From NCBI GenBank assembly GCA_958450365.1, contig CAUEEP010000735.1, forward strand, positions 625,501 through 689,500: a stretch of DNA of 64,000 nt, given 5' to 3'. The translations under genes and the position numbers were made by a program. Positions 44,368 through 54,900 of this stretch are shown here, piece by piece. Numbering within the stretch: the stretch's first letter is position 1; each line of letters begins with the position of its first letter. The stretch is from Mesorhabditis belari. Lineage: Eukaryota > Nematoda > Chromadorea > Rhabditida > Rhabditidae. The notes beneath the pieces were generated by a model. The model ran no database searches and was not told where the DNA came from. It was given only the letters and a program-made list of their open reading frames with translations.

Positions 44368-47300
44368 GAGCTGGTCATCGATGCTTGCCCTCACATCCCA
44401 TTCGTCGAAGTCACCGACGGATTCCGGATCTTTTACGGAATTTACGTGGCAACAATGTGCATTATTGGAATCTTTGCGAACTTTTTACTTTTTACAACGA
44501 TTCTAGTGAATCGACGAATTTTTCTGAAGATCGAAGTCTATCATATTTCGATCTCACAAACGATTATTGGATCTATTTACTTTTTGGCTTATCTAACTGT
44601 GGCTGTGCCTGGTGAATTCATAAAATTCCTTAAACTATCAAAATTTCAAACCTTTAAACATTTAAAACAAATATAGAATCTTCATTTTAAATTTCTCTAA
44701 CTAAAATCAAACAATTCTCACTCAAAAACAAAAGAATTCGCATTTTTGAACAGTTTTTTCCATAAAAAATCTAAACGGGTAAACCTAATATAAAATCAAA
44801 AAAAAACACCTAAAATTTAGTGATCTTGGAATCATACGAGTATATCTCCCATATGAACGTGATGATACTCGTCTCAACACTCGACACTTTCACTTATTAC
44901 ACCGAACAGGCTTTCCTTGTTGTGATTGGACTCAATCGTTTCATTCATATGTGCTTGAGGATCAGAGATGTGCACACGTTTTTGGCAACGGTAAGAACCT
45001 TTTTCCAATAGTATTAGGCTGTCCAGAAGGTCTTTTTCTTCCTGCAATCCACTTGGAGAATGTTTATGCTTATGCTCCGACTAGGCTTTTAGTACCAACT
45101 CCTTCGCATTTTTGTTTAAACTTCTAAAATCGGTTTTTGCTAATGGAAGCGGAAATGAGAAAAGTTACTGCAGTGGATGCTACAAAAAAGCAATTTAAAA
45201 GATTGTCAACCGTACAGGACAATCTTAAAGACTAAAGTGCTTTAAATCAAGATCAATATCAAGATTTATGAGAACAAGTTATGTGTAGATTCCGAAAAAC
45301 ACAACGAGAGCTTGGAAAAATGCGTTTTAAGGCGAGTTTCGGAGCTCCAAAGTGTGCGCTTCTAAAGTTTTTTCTAAAGAACAAGTCTTTTTGTGTTAAG
45401 CTCATACAAACAAAGCCAGAAACCAAAGCCAGGAACCAAAGCCAGGAACCAAAGCCAGAAAACAAAGCCAGAAACCAAAGCCAGCAAAGCAAATAAACAA
45501 ACAACAAAAGGGTGCAATTGGAAGCCAGCCCAAGCCTTGGTCACCACTGGGTTGGCCCATTCATGGCCTGAGGTTATTAAAGCAAGAAGCCTATCTTCTA
45601 TCTATCTTCTTTTCTCCCCGCCTCCACATCGCCGAGTAAAATATCTCATCATTCTCTATGTATTTATGTGTAGATTTGTGTATTGTCTGACTGATTACGC
45701 TTTATTTCATGTCCTGAAAAGTATCATATATATATATATATATATATATATAACATCACTATATTCAGAAAATCTTGCACTTCTGCGCTTGGTTGTTCGG
45801 TATTTCGATGGTGATCGGTCCATCACTTTATGGTTGTTTTAAAGTGTTCACCCCTCGCTTGCTGGAGTTCACTTTTGCGTGCGCTGATTGCGAAGGCGTC
45901 GATCAGATTTATTCCCTAGTCAGTGAGTGGTTGAAGATCAAATCATTGAGCTTGTCAAATTCAGGTGAGATTTGTCCAGGAATTCTACTCTTTCTCTATC
46001 TCATCATCTTGTTGCGATTACAGCTTGTTCGTCGAAAGTTTTCGTCAAATATTTCACTAGTAAGGAGCAATACAAAACATTTGAAAGCCATTTTCAGACA
46101 ATTCAATGCCTTTGCATCACAGTTCCATCATTGATTGGCCCATTGTGCTTTTTCTTTATCTTTTCGTGGTTTCCCGGAAATGGTTATGTTGGGATTATTC
46201 CGATGACATTGAGTGGGATTATTATGATGGCAAATCCGATTGTTTTATTTCTCTTTAATGAAAAGGTGAGTTAAAAGAGCAAGGTTAACAAAATCTCCAT
46301 CTAAAAACTGATAAAATTCTTGAGTCATATTGATCAAGTTACAACAAACTTAACAAATTGTTCAGTCTTGAATTAGAGTAAGACTAGAATATGTTCCTCG
46401 TGATTAATGCGCTAAAGCACGCTACCATAGTAGGGAAAAAGTAAAATAGCAAAAAGGCTATCATTTAAATTTGATTATACTGATAATTTTCTTTCTTTTT
46501 ATTTATCGCAAAGTTCTTTAAATGATAATTTAAACTTCATTCAGCATTTGGAAAATCCTATTAGGCTAGTTAGTAGCCATTGCATTGTGGCAAAGTAGTA
46601 GTCATGGCAAAGTATTGGATTGGTGAATTGAAAACTGCTGGCTATTTCGCAGGACTCGCAAATAAAAAAGACAACAGCATTGGCACATTGACGATCGTTT
46701 TTCCACAATGAAGCCATTTTGGATGTTCTTTGTGCGTTCTTTGTGGAAAAATGGATGGATATTCTTTGTGCGAACATCCAAACGGTTCTTCTTGCACATA
46801 GGCCCGTTTATTCGTTTCAATTACACAAGTTTTTGGGTAATTCAGTCTTCTGGGTTGTTTTTGAGGCCTCGAAATTAAAAACTAAAACTGGAATGGGATT
46901 CCTCACTGCAGAAAGTGTCTTGGCACAAATTTCTAAGGCTTGTAAATATTGGGTTGGTGAATTGAAAACTGCTGGCTATTTCACGGGACTCGCAGATAAA
47001 AAAAACAACAGCATTGAGCCAGCTGAAAGGAGGTTTGGTTACTTCAACATTTCCTCAAATTATTGCGAAAAAAATATGCTTCCAGCTTTTTATTTTTTGG
47101 TATTCTATTGCACTTCTTCCATTGCACTCGAAAATCTACCACCGGGACATATTCGTCATGTCATGCTTCATGAGTTCCTACAAGAGCACAGTGCAGGCTT
47201 GGCAGCTGCTAATATTAAAAAGATATATGAGGAGAATTCACCTTCCGAAAGAACGTGTCGAGTATGGTTTCCCAAGTTTCGATCTGAGGACAAATCTTTG

Positions 47301-48051
47301 AAAGATGCAGTGGACCGTGGAGCGGCACCCCAACTGGATGATTCCAAATTACTCGAACTCATTACCAACGACCATCGGGTGTCATCGCCTGCATTGGGAG
47401 AAGGATTTGCGGAAGTTCATGCTACAGTGCTAAATCACCTTCAAACCCTTGGATTTAAATCACAACTTGGGTCTTGGGTGCCCCATGACCTCACTGACCC
47501 CCAGAAGTGGCAGCGCGCCTCCATAAGTGCCGCTCATCTCTCACGAAACGAAAGGAAATCCTTTCTTCCTCGAATTGTGACAGAAGATGAGAAATGGGTT
47601 TTATCAGTGAACTTGCGGAGGAAGCGACAATGGGTGGGGCCAGGGGAGAAACCCGAAAGTGACCCTAAGCCCGATTTGCACCAGAAGAAGTTTATGCTCT
47701 GCGTTTTCTGGGATATGGAGGGAGTGGTGTACTGGGAGCTGCTTGGTAGCAAGACGACCGTTAATGCAATCAAATACAGTGAACAGTTGGAAAAGGTGAA
47801 TGAATCCCTAAATGAATCCCTTTTATCTGCGAGTCTCGCGAAATAGCCGGCAGTTTTCAATTCACCAATCCAAGTAGTCATGGCAAAGTCGTACTTTACC
47901 ATACTTTTCAAAAACAAAGAAACATTCCAATCAGGTTCGCAAATCGATGTTCACTTTGGTGACAAAACGACAAGCAATTGAAGAGATTTCAAAGATCAAT
48001 TTGACTCGCCGAGGCACAACCACAACCACAATACTGAGTCCAGTCATTTAA
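44368..48051 (+). CDS. 7TM chemoreceptor-type GPCR, paralog 1
   Basis: Exons 44368-44611, 44821-44990, 45769-45922, 45965-46059, 46098-46265 and 47935-48051 join in phase to 315 residues. Hydrophobic segments fit a 7TM protein: TM1 around IIGIFANFLLFTTILV, TM3 with LNRFIHMC, TM5 LLFLYLIILL, and TM7 ending in NPIVLFLFN followed by a basic tail. This looks like a nematode serpentine receptor; the LNRF motif suggests an SRX-like family, but I cannot assign it firmly. Paralog 2 (51925-56965) has the same exon structure and lengths. The first exon begins at an acceptor (ttctag) with GAG where the paralog has its ATG, so either an upstream exon is missing or the start is lost. The last intron has been invaded by mariner elements (46615-47873). 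Confidence 0.8.
45415..45490. repeat. Tandem repeat, unit 12 bp
   Basis: Copies of ccaggaaccaaag in the second intron of paralog 1; an alternating (TA) run of about 26 bp follows at 45728-45754. Confidence 0.85.
46615..47873 (+). mobile_element. Mariner type B, stacked and 3'-deleted
   Basis: Terminal repeats ttgg(a/g)ttggtgaattg occur at 46615 and 46949, with the inverted partner ending at 47873. From about 47130 to 47800 the plus strand encodes a mariner transposase: HTH with NIKKIYEENSPSER, WFPKFRSEDKSLKD, the WVPHDL motif, and the first catalytic region VTEDEKWVLS. The second and third catalytic aspartate regions are gone; the frame runs into the terminal repeat. A 16-bp direct repeat (gtagtcatggcaaagt) flanks the whole insertion at 46598 and 47874. 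It sits in the last intron of receptor paralog 1. Confidence 0.85.
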
Positions 48052-48173
48052 CGGAAAAAGATTTCACGGGCAAACCTTTTATTGTATAATTTTGCAAGTT
48101 TTATGATAATATTTTGTGTTGTTTTTGAATAGAGATCGCATTCAAGCTTTATTCTCCACTTACAAATTGCAAT

Positions 48174-48403
48174 TACAGTACTGGACAATGAAATATCATA
48201 TTTGAAAAAACACTTTCGCACTTTCGCGCGTCTGTAACTCCCTTGTCTTTGAGTTTAAACTATTAGTGTTATACATTTTCTGAAAGCTCTTTTCAAGGGC
48301 TACACAATGGTAATATTAATATTTAGAAATACGATAAAGAAAAGGGAGTTATAGACGCGCGAAAGTGAGGATCTTTTTCTCAAATATGATATTCTTTATT
48401 GAA
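48174..48403. mobile_element. Tc1-type palindromic MITE, copy 1
   Basis: It starts tacagtactggacaatga and folds on itself (gtctgtaactccc versus gggagttatagac). A copy in the opposite orientation lies at 57606-57841. Confidence 0.8.
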
Positions 48404-48483
48404 TGATTCTTTTCAGTGAATTTTTAGTTGTTTCTTTTGAAACAGTCACCATAATAGTTTGTAACAGTCACATAATAGTTTGT

Positions 48484-48759
48484 AAGTCACCATAACCTTC
48501 TTTTGGTGCAAATTTGGCTTTGGAAAGTGGTGTGGAGCCTCACCGGCGTCCAACCACTGAGCGGAACGTCGCCGGGTGTCGTAGAGGATCCACTTTTCGT
48601 GGCACGTTACGATCCGGTCGAGAAATGGGTCGTGTTTTGTTGCGCTGAAGAAGAGCAGACATTACAATTAGCACATTTTTGCCAACGAGAAACAAGTTTA
48701 TTTATGCTTCCCTCACAACAATAAGTTCAGTAACGCTTGTTTATATCCGAACAACCTAA
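48484..48759 (-). pseudogene. Mariner type A transposase fragment
   Basis: The minus strand encodes LDRIVTCHEKWILYD and QWLDAGEAPHHFPKPNLHQK, the first catalytic block of mariner. The fragment ends at the type A terminus (complement of ttaggttgttcggatata), so the N-terminal half is deleted. Confidence 0.8.
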
Positions 48760-48784
48760 TAGTTTGTAAGAAATTCACTTCTAA

Positions 48785-48920
48785 TCAGTGTCGTTTTCTT
48801 TATTGAATAAATCAGTGCCGTTTTCTTTATTGCCGTTCTCTTTATTGAATAAATCAGTGCCGTTTTCTTTATTGCCGTTCTCTTTATTGAATAAATTAGT
48901 GCCGTTCTCTTTATTGACTC
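48785..48920. repeat. Tandem repeat of attgaataaatcagtgccg
   Basis: Three long units. The phrase cttttcagtgaatttttag at 48412 recurs at 48917, so the mariner fragment is flanked by a direct repeat. The region 48960-50000 has no recognised gene. Confidence 0.7.
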
Positions 48921-50003
48921 TTTTCAGTGAATTTTTAGTTGTTTCTTTTGAAATTAATGTTTTTCAATTTAAGTTTACTGTAACATTTATACCTCAAAAA
49001 TCTAGTTTTAATTCTTCGAAATCTACAATTTTGATGTGATTTTTGTTCACAGAAATCTCACGCCTATCAATCAAGAACTGAAACGTAAATGGGAGATTTT
49101 GAAATGATTTTTAATGATCAAGACAAGGAAACGAAATGATCAAGGCATCAAGAATATTATTTTGTTCATTATTTAAGTCTATTTTGTTAAGAAAAAGCTT
49201 TAAATGGTAAAGCTTTTTAGCTTTTTGGGTAAAGCTTTAAATATTATTTAGAAAATTTCCTTGAAATATTGTATTATGTCTAGATTTGTCTTTAGTTCGT
49301 AGTTGAGAACGCTGGGAAAGCTTCGTTTTATCAAAAGGCGATTTTACAAGACGCAACTTTGCAGAAAACCATCAAAACTTATATTTTACAAAGCTAAATA
49401 CAAGGTTAGATTTGTCAAAGTTAAATACAAAGCCTTGTTTTAGCAAGGTTAGATTTGTCAGCAAGGTTCCATTCGGCGCAATCTTCCCTTGACATCGATT
49501 TATTCAAGACAAGACTTGATATCGATTTATTCAAGAATTTGTTTTAAAAATATTGCTTCACAAAGCTTTATTCTACACAAGCTTAAAAGCTCAACAATTG
49601 CTATTTTTGCCGAAAATCACCGTTACACCGTAGGCGTTGAGATAGCTCTATAAAAGGCGGTCCTTTTTCTCATTTCCTCACTTTTTTTTCTCCAAGACAA
49701 GCCATTTTCTTGACGGCTTTGAATGGCTACAATTCTCATGTTCTCTTAGAACATCTACTTGTCAATTAAACCTTTTTTCCTAAAGAGATCAACCTTTATA
49801 CCTTTTCTTTTGTTTTAACAGAACAAGATTTGTCCTGTTTTCTCTTTTGACTGGTTTTGGCTGGTTCGCTACACTGGAGGTGAGGTGGATTTAGCTTGAC
49901 GAGCGCTATAGGTCGTAGCCAATCATGCCATTCAATTCTTAAGCTTTTAAGCTTTATTTATATAATAAATATTATAAATCAAAAGGATTTCTTGTTTATT
50001 GTA

Positions 50004-50105
50004 TACCGTATTCTCTCTAATAGAGGTGCACTCTCTGATAGTATTGCGGTCCAGGAGGGGGTTCAAAAAATAGTAGTGCGCACTACTATTAGAGAGAATA
50101 CGGTA
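50004..50105. mobile_element. Short palindromic MITE
   Basis: Ends taccgtattctctctaata and the exact inverse, about 100 bp in total, with a short interior. Confidence 0.8.
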
Positions 50106-50218
50106 ATTTATCTTTTGTCGAATAGAAGCTAATCAATTCTAGGATCACAAAAACATCAAACCAGGAAAACAAAAAATTTTGGTTCAATTTCATTTCTTCA
50201 TTTAGCTTTTTTCTTGTC

Positions 50219-50915
50219 ACCAATTCTATTTACGTAATCATATCGACAAATTTGGAAATCTCTGGAGAATTTCTAAATAATTGAATCGAAAGAAGAACGA
50301 AAATAAACGGGGCTCGTCTAATTTGAAAATAAGTTTTCTTTTTTCAAAACACCTGCAAGTTTCTCGCGGGAATCCGCCTCAAATTGTGGACAACGATGAG
50401 TTGAAAACCGCTATCGAATCGGATCCAAGCCAAACAACTCGGGAGCCTGACGACCGTTTGACTGCGACCATACAACCATTCTCCGCCATTTGCACGCAAT
50501 TGGTAAGGCGAATCGGTGTGGAAAATGGGTGCCACATCAGCTCAGCGACGCAAACAAGGCGGCTCGAGTTACAATGGCTGGAATTCTCGTTCGCCGCGCA
50601 AAGGCCGCCGGTTTTCTCGACTCCATTGTTACGTCAGATGAAAAGTGGATATTTTACGACAACACAACGAGAAAACGGCAGTGGTTGGACGCTGGTGAAC
50701 CGTCAAAACCGACTCCAAAACCGAATATCCACGAAAAAAACGTGATGCTTTGTATTTGGTGGAACAGTAAAGATCACCAATTCTACTTACGTAATCATTT
50801 CGACAAATTGGGAAATCTCTGGAGAATTTCTAAATAATTGAATCGAGAGAAGAACGAAAATAAACGGGGCTCGTCTAACTTGAAAATCAGTTTTCTTTTT
50901 TCAAAACACCTGCAA
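50219..50915 (+). pseudogene. Mariner remnants in a tail-to-head junction
   Basis: A 135-bp block beginning attctatttacgtaatca (50219-50354) is directly repeated at 50780-50915. It includes the C-terminal transposase codons KDHQFYLRNHFDKLG and 3' flank. Between the copies are transposase residues from about position 60 (IVDNDELKTAIESDPSQTTR) through GKANRCGKWVPHQL and IVTSDEKWIFYD, with at least one frameshift. A mariner 3' end therefore joins directly to the middle of a second copy. Confidence 0.75.
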
Positions 50916-51299
50916 GTTTTTCTTTTTTTTTGACTAGGCTTTCCCTTTAATTTTCTGGCATTGCATTGTTTATTGATTAGGTCAAATTTTAAATCTAGAT
51001 TATCTATATGATTATCTAGATTATCTAGACTATCTAATGTGCTAATTTTTTGAAAGTAATCGTAAACTTGTCTCTTGTTTTCATCGAATCTAACGCAGAT
51101 TCTGTGAGGGAAAAGTCTGCCAAAAGATTCAAAAGTAGATAGATTCGATAAAAGAAAAGACCAAATTGCGGTAACTTTCAAAAGTTGAAACTTTTTAGAA
51201 AATCCAACACTTAAGAGGAAGATCTCTAGTCAGAAATGGCCGGTTTTCCACAGTAATTCTTCTTTATCTGTTTGATTTGTCATTCCGATGAGCTTTAAA

Positions 51300-51370
51300 C
51301 ATTCTCATGTTCTCCTAGAACATCTACTTGTCAATTAAACCATTTTTCCTAAAGAGATCAACGCTTTAAA
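51300..51370. repeat. Direct repeat of 49734-49800
   Basis: Both contain agaacatctacttgtcaatt and cctaaagagatcaac. They flank the mariner and MITE block. Confidence 0.7.
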
Positions 51371-51634
51371 CACAAAAATTGGTATCCGGAGCCAGTCGGA
51401 TCGGATCCGAATATTGATCTTGATGAGATGATTTCTTGACAAAGTTTGATGTAGAAATGACTCGGTAGAAATGTAGAAATGTAAAGTAAATCGGTTATTG
51501 ATCAGGTATTAAAGGATCAGCTTTAAATCGAGATATTTTCAGCCTTGAGTTTTTAGGAAAGTTTTGGTTTGAGAGAATGTTAAATTTGTAGCAAAATACA
51601 GCGAAAGTTAAGGCAAAAATTGAGCCCAAAATAA

Positions 51635-51866
51635 TGACGTCAAAAAAGGAGAAATCGTTCACCGCTTTCCGCCTAAAGAAGTCTTTTATACCGAAGCTGT
51701 TTGCCTGATTGTGAGCGATTACCCGACCACACAAAGAACACCTTGCCAATCATTTACATAGAGATTCTTCTTGCGTTTTTTAGATGGCACAAAAGATCTT
51801 GAGCTGTAAATTTGTACCCAGGGGTTTTTGAGGTCGGAGAATCGATTGGCGGTGTCCATTTTTTTC
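51635..51866. promoter_or_regulatory. Conserved non-coding block upstream of receptor paralog 2
   Basis: This stretch resembles 61078-61300 in inverted orientation over more than 200 bp, sharing agaagtcttttatacc, gagcgattacc and gagctgtaaatttgtaccc. Both contain an exact TGACGTCA (51635-51642 and 61281-61288), the CRE-type palindrome. It ends about 60 bp before the ATG of paralog 2, so a promoter role is possible. A shared old repeat is the alternative. Confidence 0.5.
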
Positions 51867-51924
51867 AATATTCTTTTATAACATCAAAACCAATTGACTT
51901 TTGAAAATCATCCTTTACAGAGCA

Positions 51925-54900
51925 ATGCTGACAATCGATGCTTGCCCCGATATTCCATTCCTCAATATGACCAACGGATTTCGCATATTTTATGGTTTCT
52001 GGTTGATCTCAATGTCGGTGTTCGGGATTTTTTTCAATATTCTACTCTTTACTACAATTTTATTCAATAGAGCTTACTTTTTGAAGATTGAAGTTTTTCA
52101 AATTTCAATTTCTCAGTCTCTAATTGGGGCTATGTATTTTGTGGCCTATTTGACGGCGGCTGTACCGGGTAAGGACAAATTTAGACATAATTCGATTAGA
52201 AAAAAGGAGGTAGAAAAGCCATTTTCACACGATTTTGAAAAGTCTAATTGGAAATTACAAAAAGCGAAAAAAAAGCTTTGTTTTTCATGTACTAAAAATG
52301 ATTTGCAAAGTGATTGAACTCTGATGATTGTTTACTCAAAAAGCAAGAGGAAAATTGAATTAGTGCGCGACTTCCAAAAGCCGTAAGTAGCTGAAAATCT
52401 TTGTTCAAAGATTGAATAGAAGATCTTGAAGAATTTAAGCAAAATATTTTCCTCTTTGCAAACTAAAGTTCGTAGAAACAGCGTACTAAGATGTTTTTAA
52501 AAATACATTTATTCACTAGCCGACGGGATTGAACCCTCGACCTCCTGACTAAGATTCAAAGTTCTTAACCAAAGAAAATTGGAAATCTAATCCAGAATAG
52601 CTCAGAGACCAGGTGCCTTCTAGTGAACCCCATGAGCTTTTCTGGCTCCAGGCAGGCCAGATCTTCAGTAAGCTAACTGGGGAACTGTTTCAACTTAGCA
52701 TCGAGTTAAGCTACGAGACCTAGCGCATCGGATTCTACGCAAAATTCTGAGCAAAACCTAGTTTTAAAATCAGCCCAATAGGCCCTTTAATCTGTTTAAA
52801 AACACGTTTGAAAGTTGGGAGCGCGAAAGATTTTCGGAGCTCGGTGATATAAGGCTTCCCTTTGTCGAGTCTAGAAGATGACCTGGTGTTCTAGAGGATA
52901 GTACGCTGCCTCTAGAAACCTATGCTCATGGGTTCGAAGCCTGTCGCGACCAAAGCCTTCTCTTTTTTTTGCAAACAAGATTAGAATGCTTTTCTCATTA
53001 ATGCAGAAACGGTTTATGGGTTTATTTTAATGGGTTTTTCTGAACAATTTATTAATAGTCAATTTGAAAAGAGCCTAAATCCTAAGCAAGACAAGGAACA
53101 ATTTTTATAATTGCCATAGGTTGATAACCGAAATCCGACGGTTTAGTAAAACTGGTAGCTGAACGCGATGCTAAGTTGAAACAGTTTAAGCCAAGTCAGA
53201 GCTTGGCCTTTGCCCAAAAAAATTTCTTTGAAACAAGCCTGGCTAGGTTGACTGACTTCTGATCTAGTTTAATTTACAAATCTGAAGCCAAGGCACCTTT
53301 TGGTCTGGTCTGACCTCAATGGAGCCTCCTCTAGCCCACTCAAATTACAAAAATCAAGAACTACTCAATCCTATGACTGTTTCAGTGATTCTCGACTCTT
53401 ATAAGTATATCTCTGATCTAAATGTGATGATTCCATTGGCTACTATTGATACTTTCACTTATTACACAGAACAAGCTTTCCTGATGGCTATAGCGCTGAA
53501 TCGTTTCATCCATATGTGCACGAAGATCAGCGATATAACGACTTTTCAGCTTACGGCGAGTTTCTAGAGTTGTTAGCATAAGGTTTTTCTTTTCAATTAG
53601 CAACAACATAAAACTTAGGATTAGGTTTTTGATTAATAAAGCTAGAAGATGATTTTTTCATTCAGAAAGCTTTACATCTTTGCGCATGGTGTTTTGGAAT
53701 TGTTATTGTTTTAATTCCGTCACTTTACGGATGCTTTAAAATATTCAGTCCTCGATTTTTATCTTACACATTTGCGTGTGGAAATTGTGGAGACATTTAT
53801 CGGGTTTACACTTTATCAAGTGAGTGATTTGTTTTGAGTTCATAGAATCGTTAATAGTTGGTTTTTGAGTCGATTAATACTCTTAATATTAATAAATAAG
53901 ATTTTATTTCAGTAATAAAGCGTAACAAAATCTACAAAACAGTTTGCAATTAATTGAAAGAAAAGAAAGAAAACATACCGTGAATACTGCAATAGTACCC
54001 CACCGCCCTCGTACAGTCGCGTAGTCGCAAAAGTTTTTTAGTATTTCATTTTTTTCAAAGCGCCCGTACTTTCAAAAAATGCGTCTTTGGTATCAAAAAA
54101 TAGCTGAAATTCAGGGTTATTTTTTGTTACCTAAGCGCGCATTGGAGCATAAACCAGTGTCGAGAAAAACTCGTTCAAAGCTAGACTACACGACACACCG
54201 CAGTCATTATGGGGGTGGGGTGCTATTACAGTATTTACGGTAATATCATTTATCAATCTAGTAAATTGAATAGTTTAAGCTAAGAAATAGCGAATTTAAA
54301 CGAGTTTAGAGATGAAAGATTGCGAAATTTTATTGGGAAAAGAACTCCATAACGTAACTACTCAATTTTTGAGTTTATTAAGTATAAAACAAGACAAAAA
54401 CAGAACTTAACACTTAACCCAGCAATATTTATCAAGTTTTAACTTTTACAAGATCAATTCCAAAGTAGCAAATCTGTTTCTGTTTCTAAAAGCTTTTCAA
54501 TAAATGAAATAGTCTAATTAGTGATCAACTGCAATAACTTTAGCCTGAAACAGATCATTTCTAACAATTATCGATTCAGTAACTTTGAAAAACAGTTAGA
54601 TTATCAAAATGTTAATGATAGAAAGTGATAGAATTTAGTAAAAAAGATAAAGAGTAAAGAGTACTAACTTACGTAAAGAGTACTAGCTTACTAGTAAAGA
54701 GGAGTACTAACTTTCTAGTAAAGAGGAGTACTAACTTACTAGCAAAGAGTACTAACTTACTAGTAAAGAGGAGTACTAACTTACTAGTAACGAGTACTAA
54801 CTCACCGTGGGATTTTAAAATGATCAAAGCCATTCTATAGAAAATCAAACGGGGAATCTGAATCTGTAATCAGAATCTTTTAAATAGATTTCTAGTATCG

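Noticed and set aside
46719..47130. N-terminal extension of the long frame that contains the mariner transposase
   Set aside because: This part overlaps the element's own terminal repeats and upstream flank; transposase similarity starts only near 47130.
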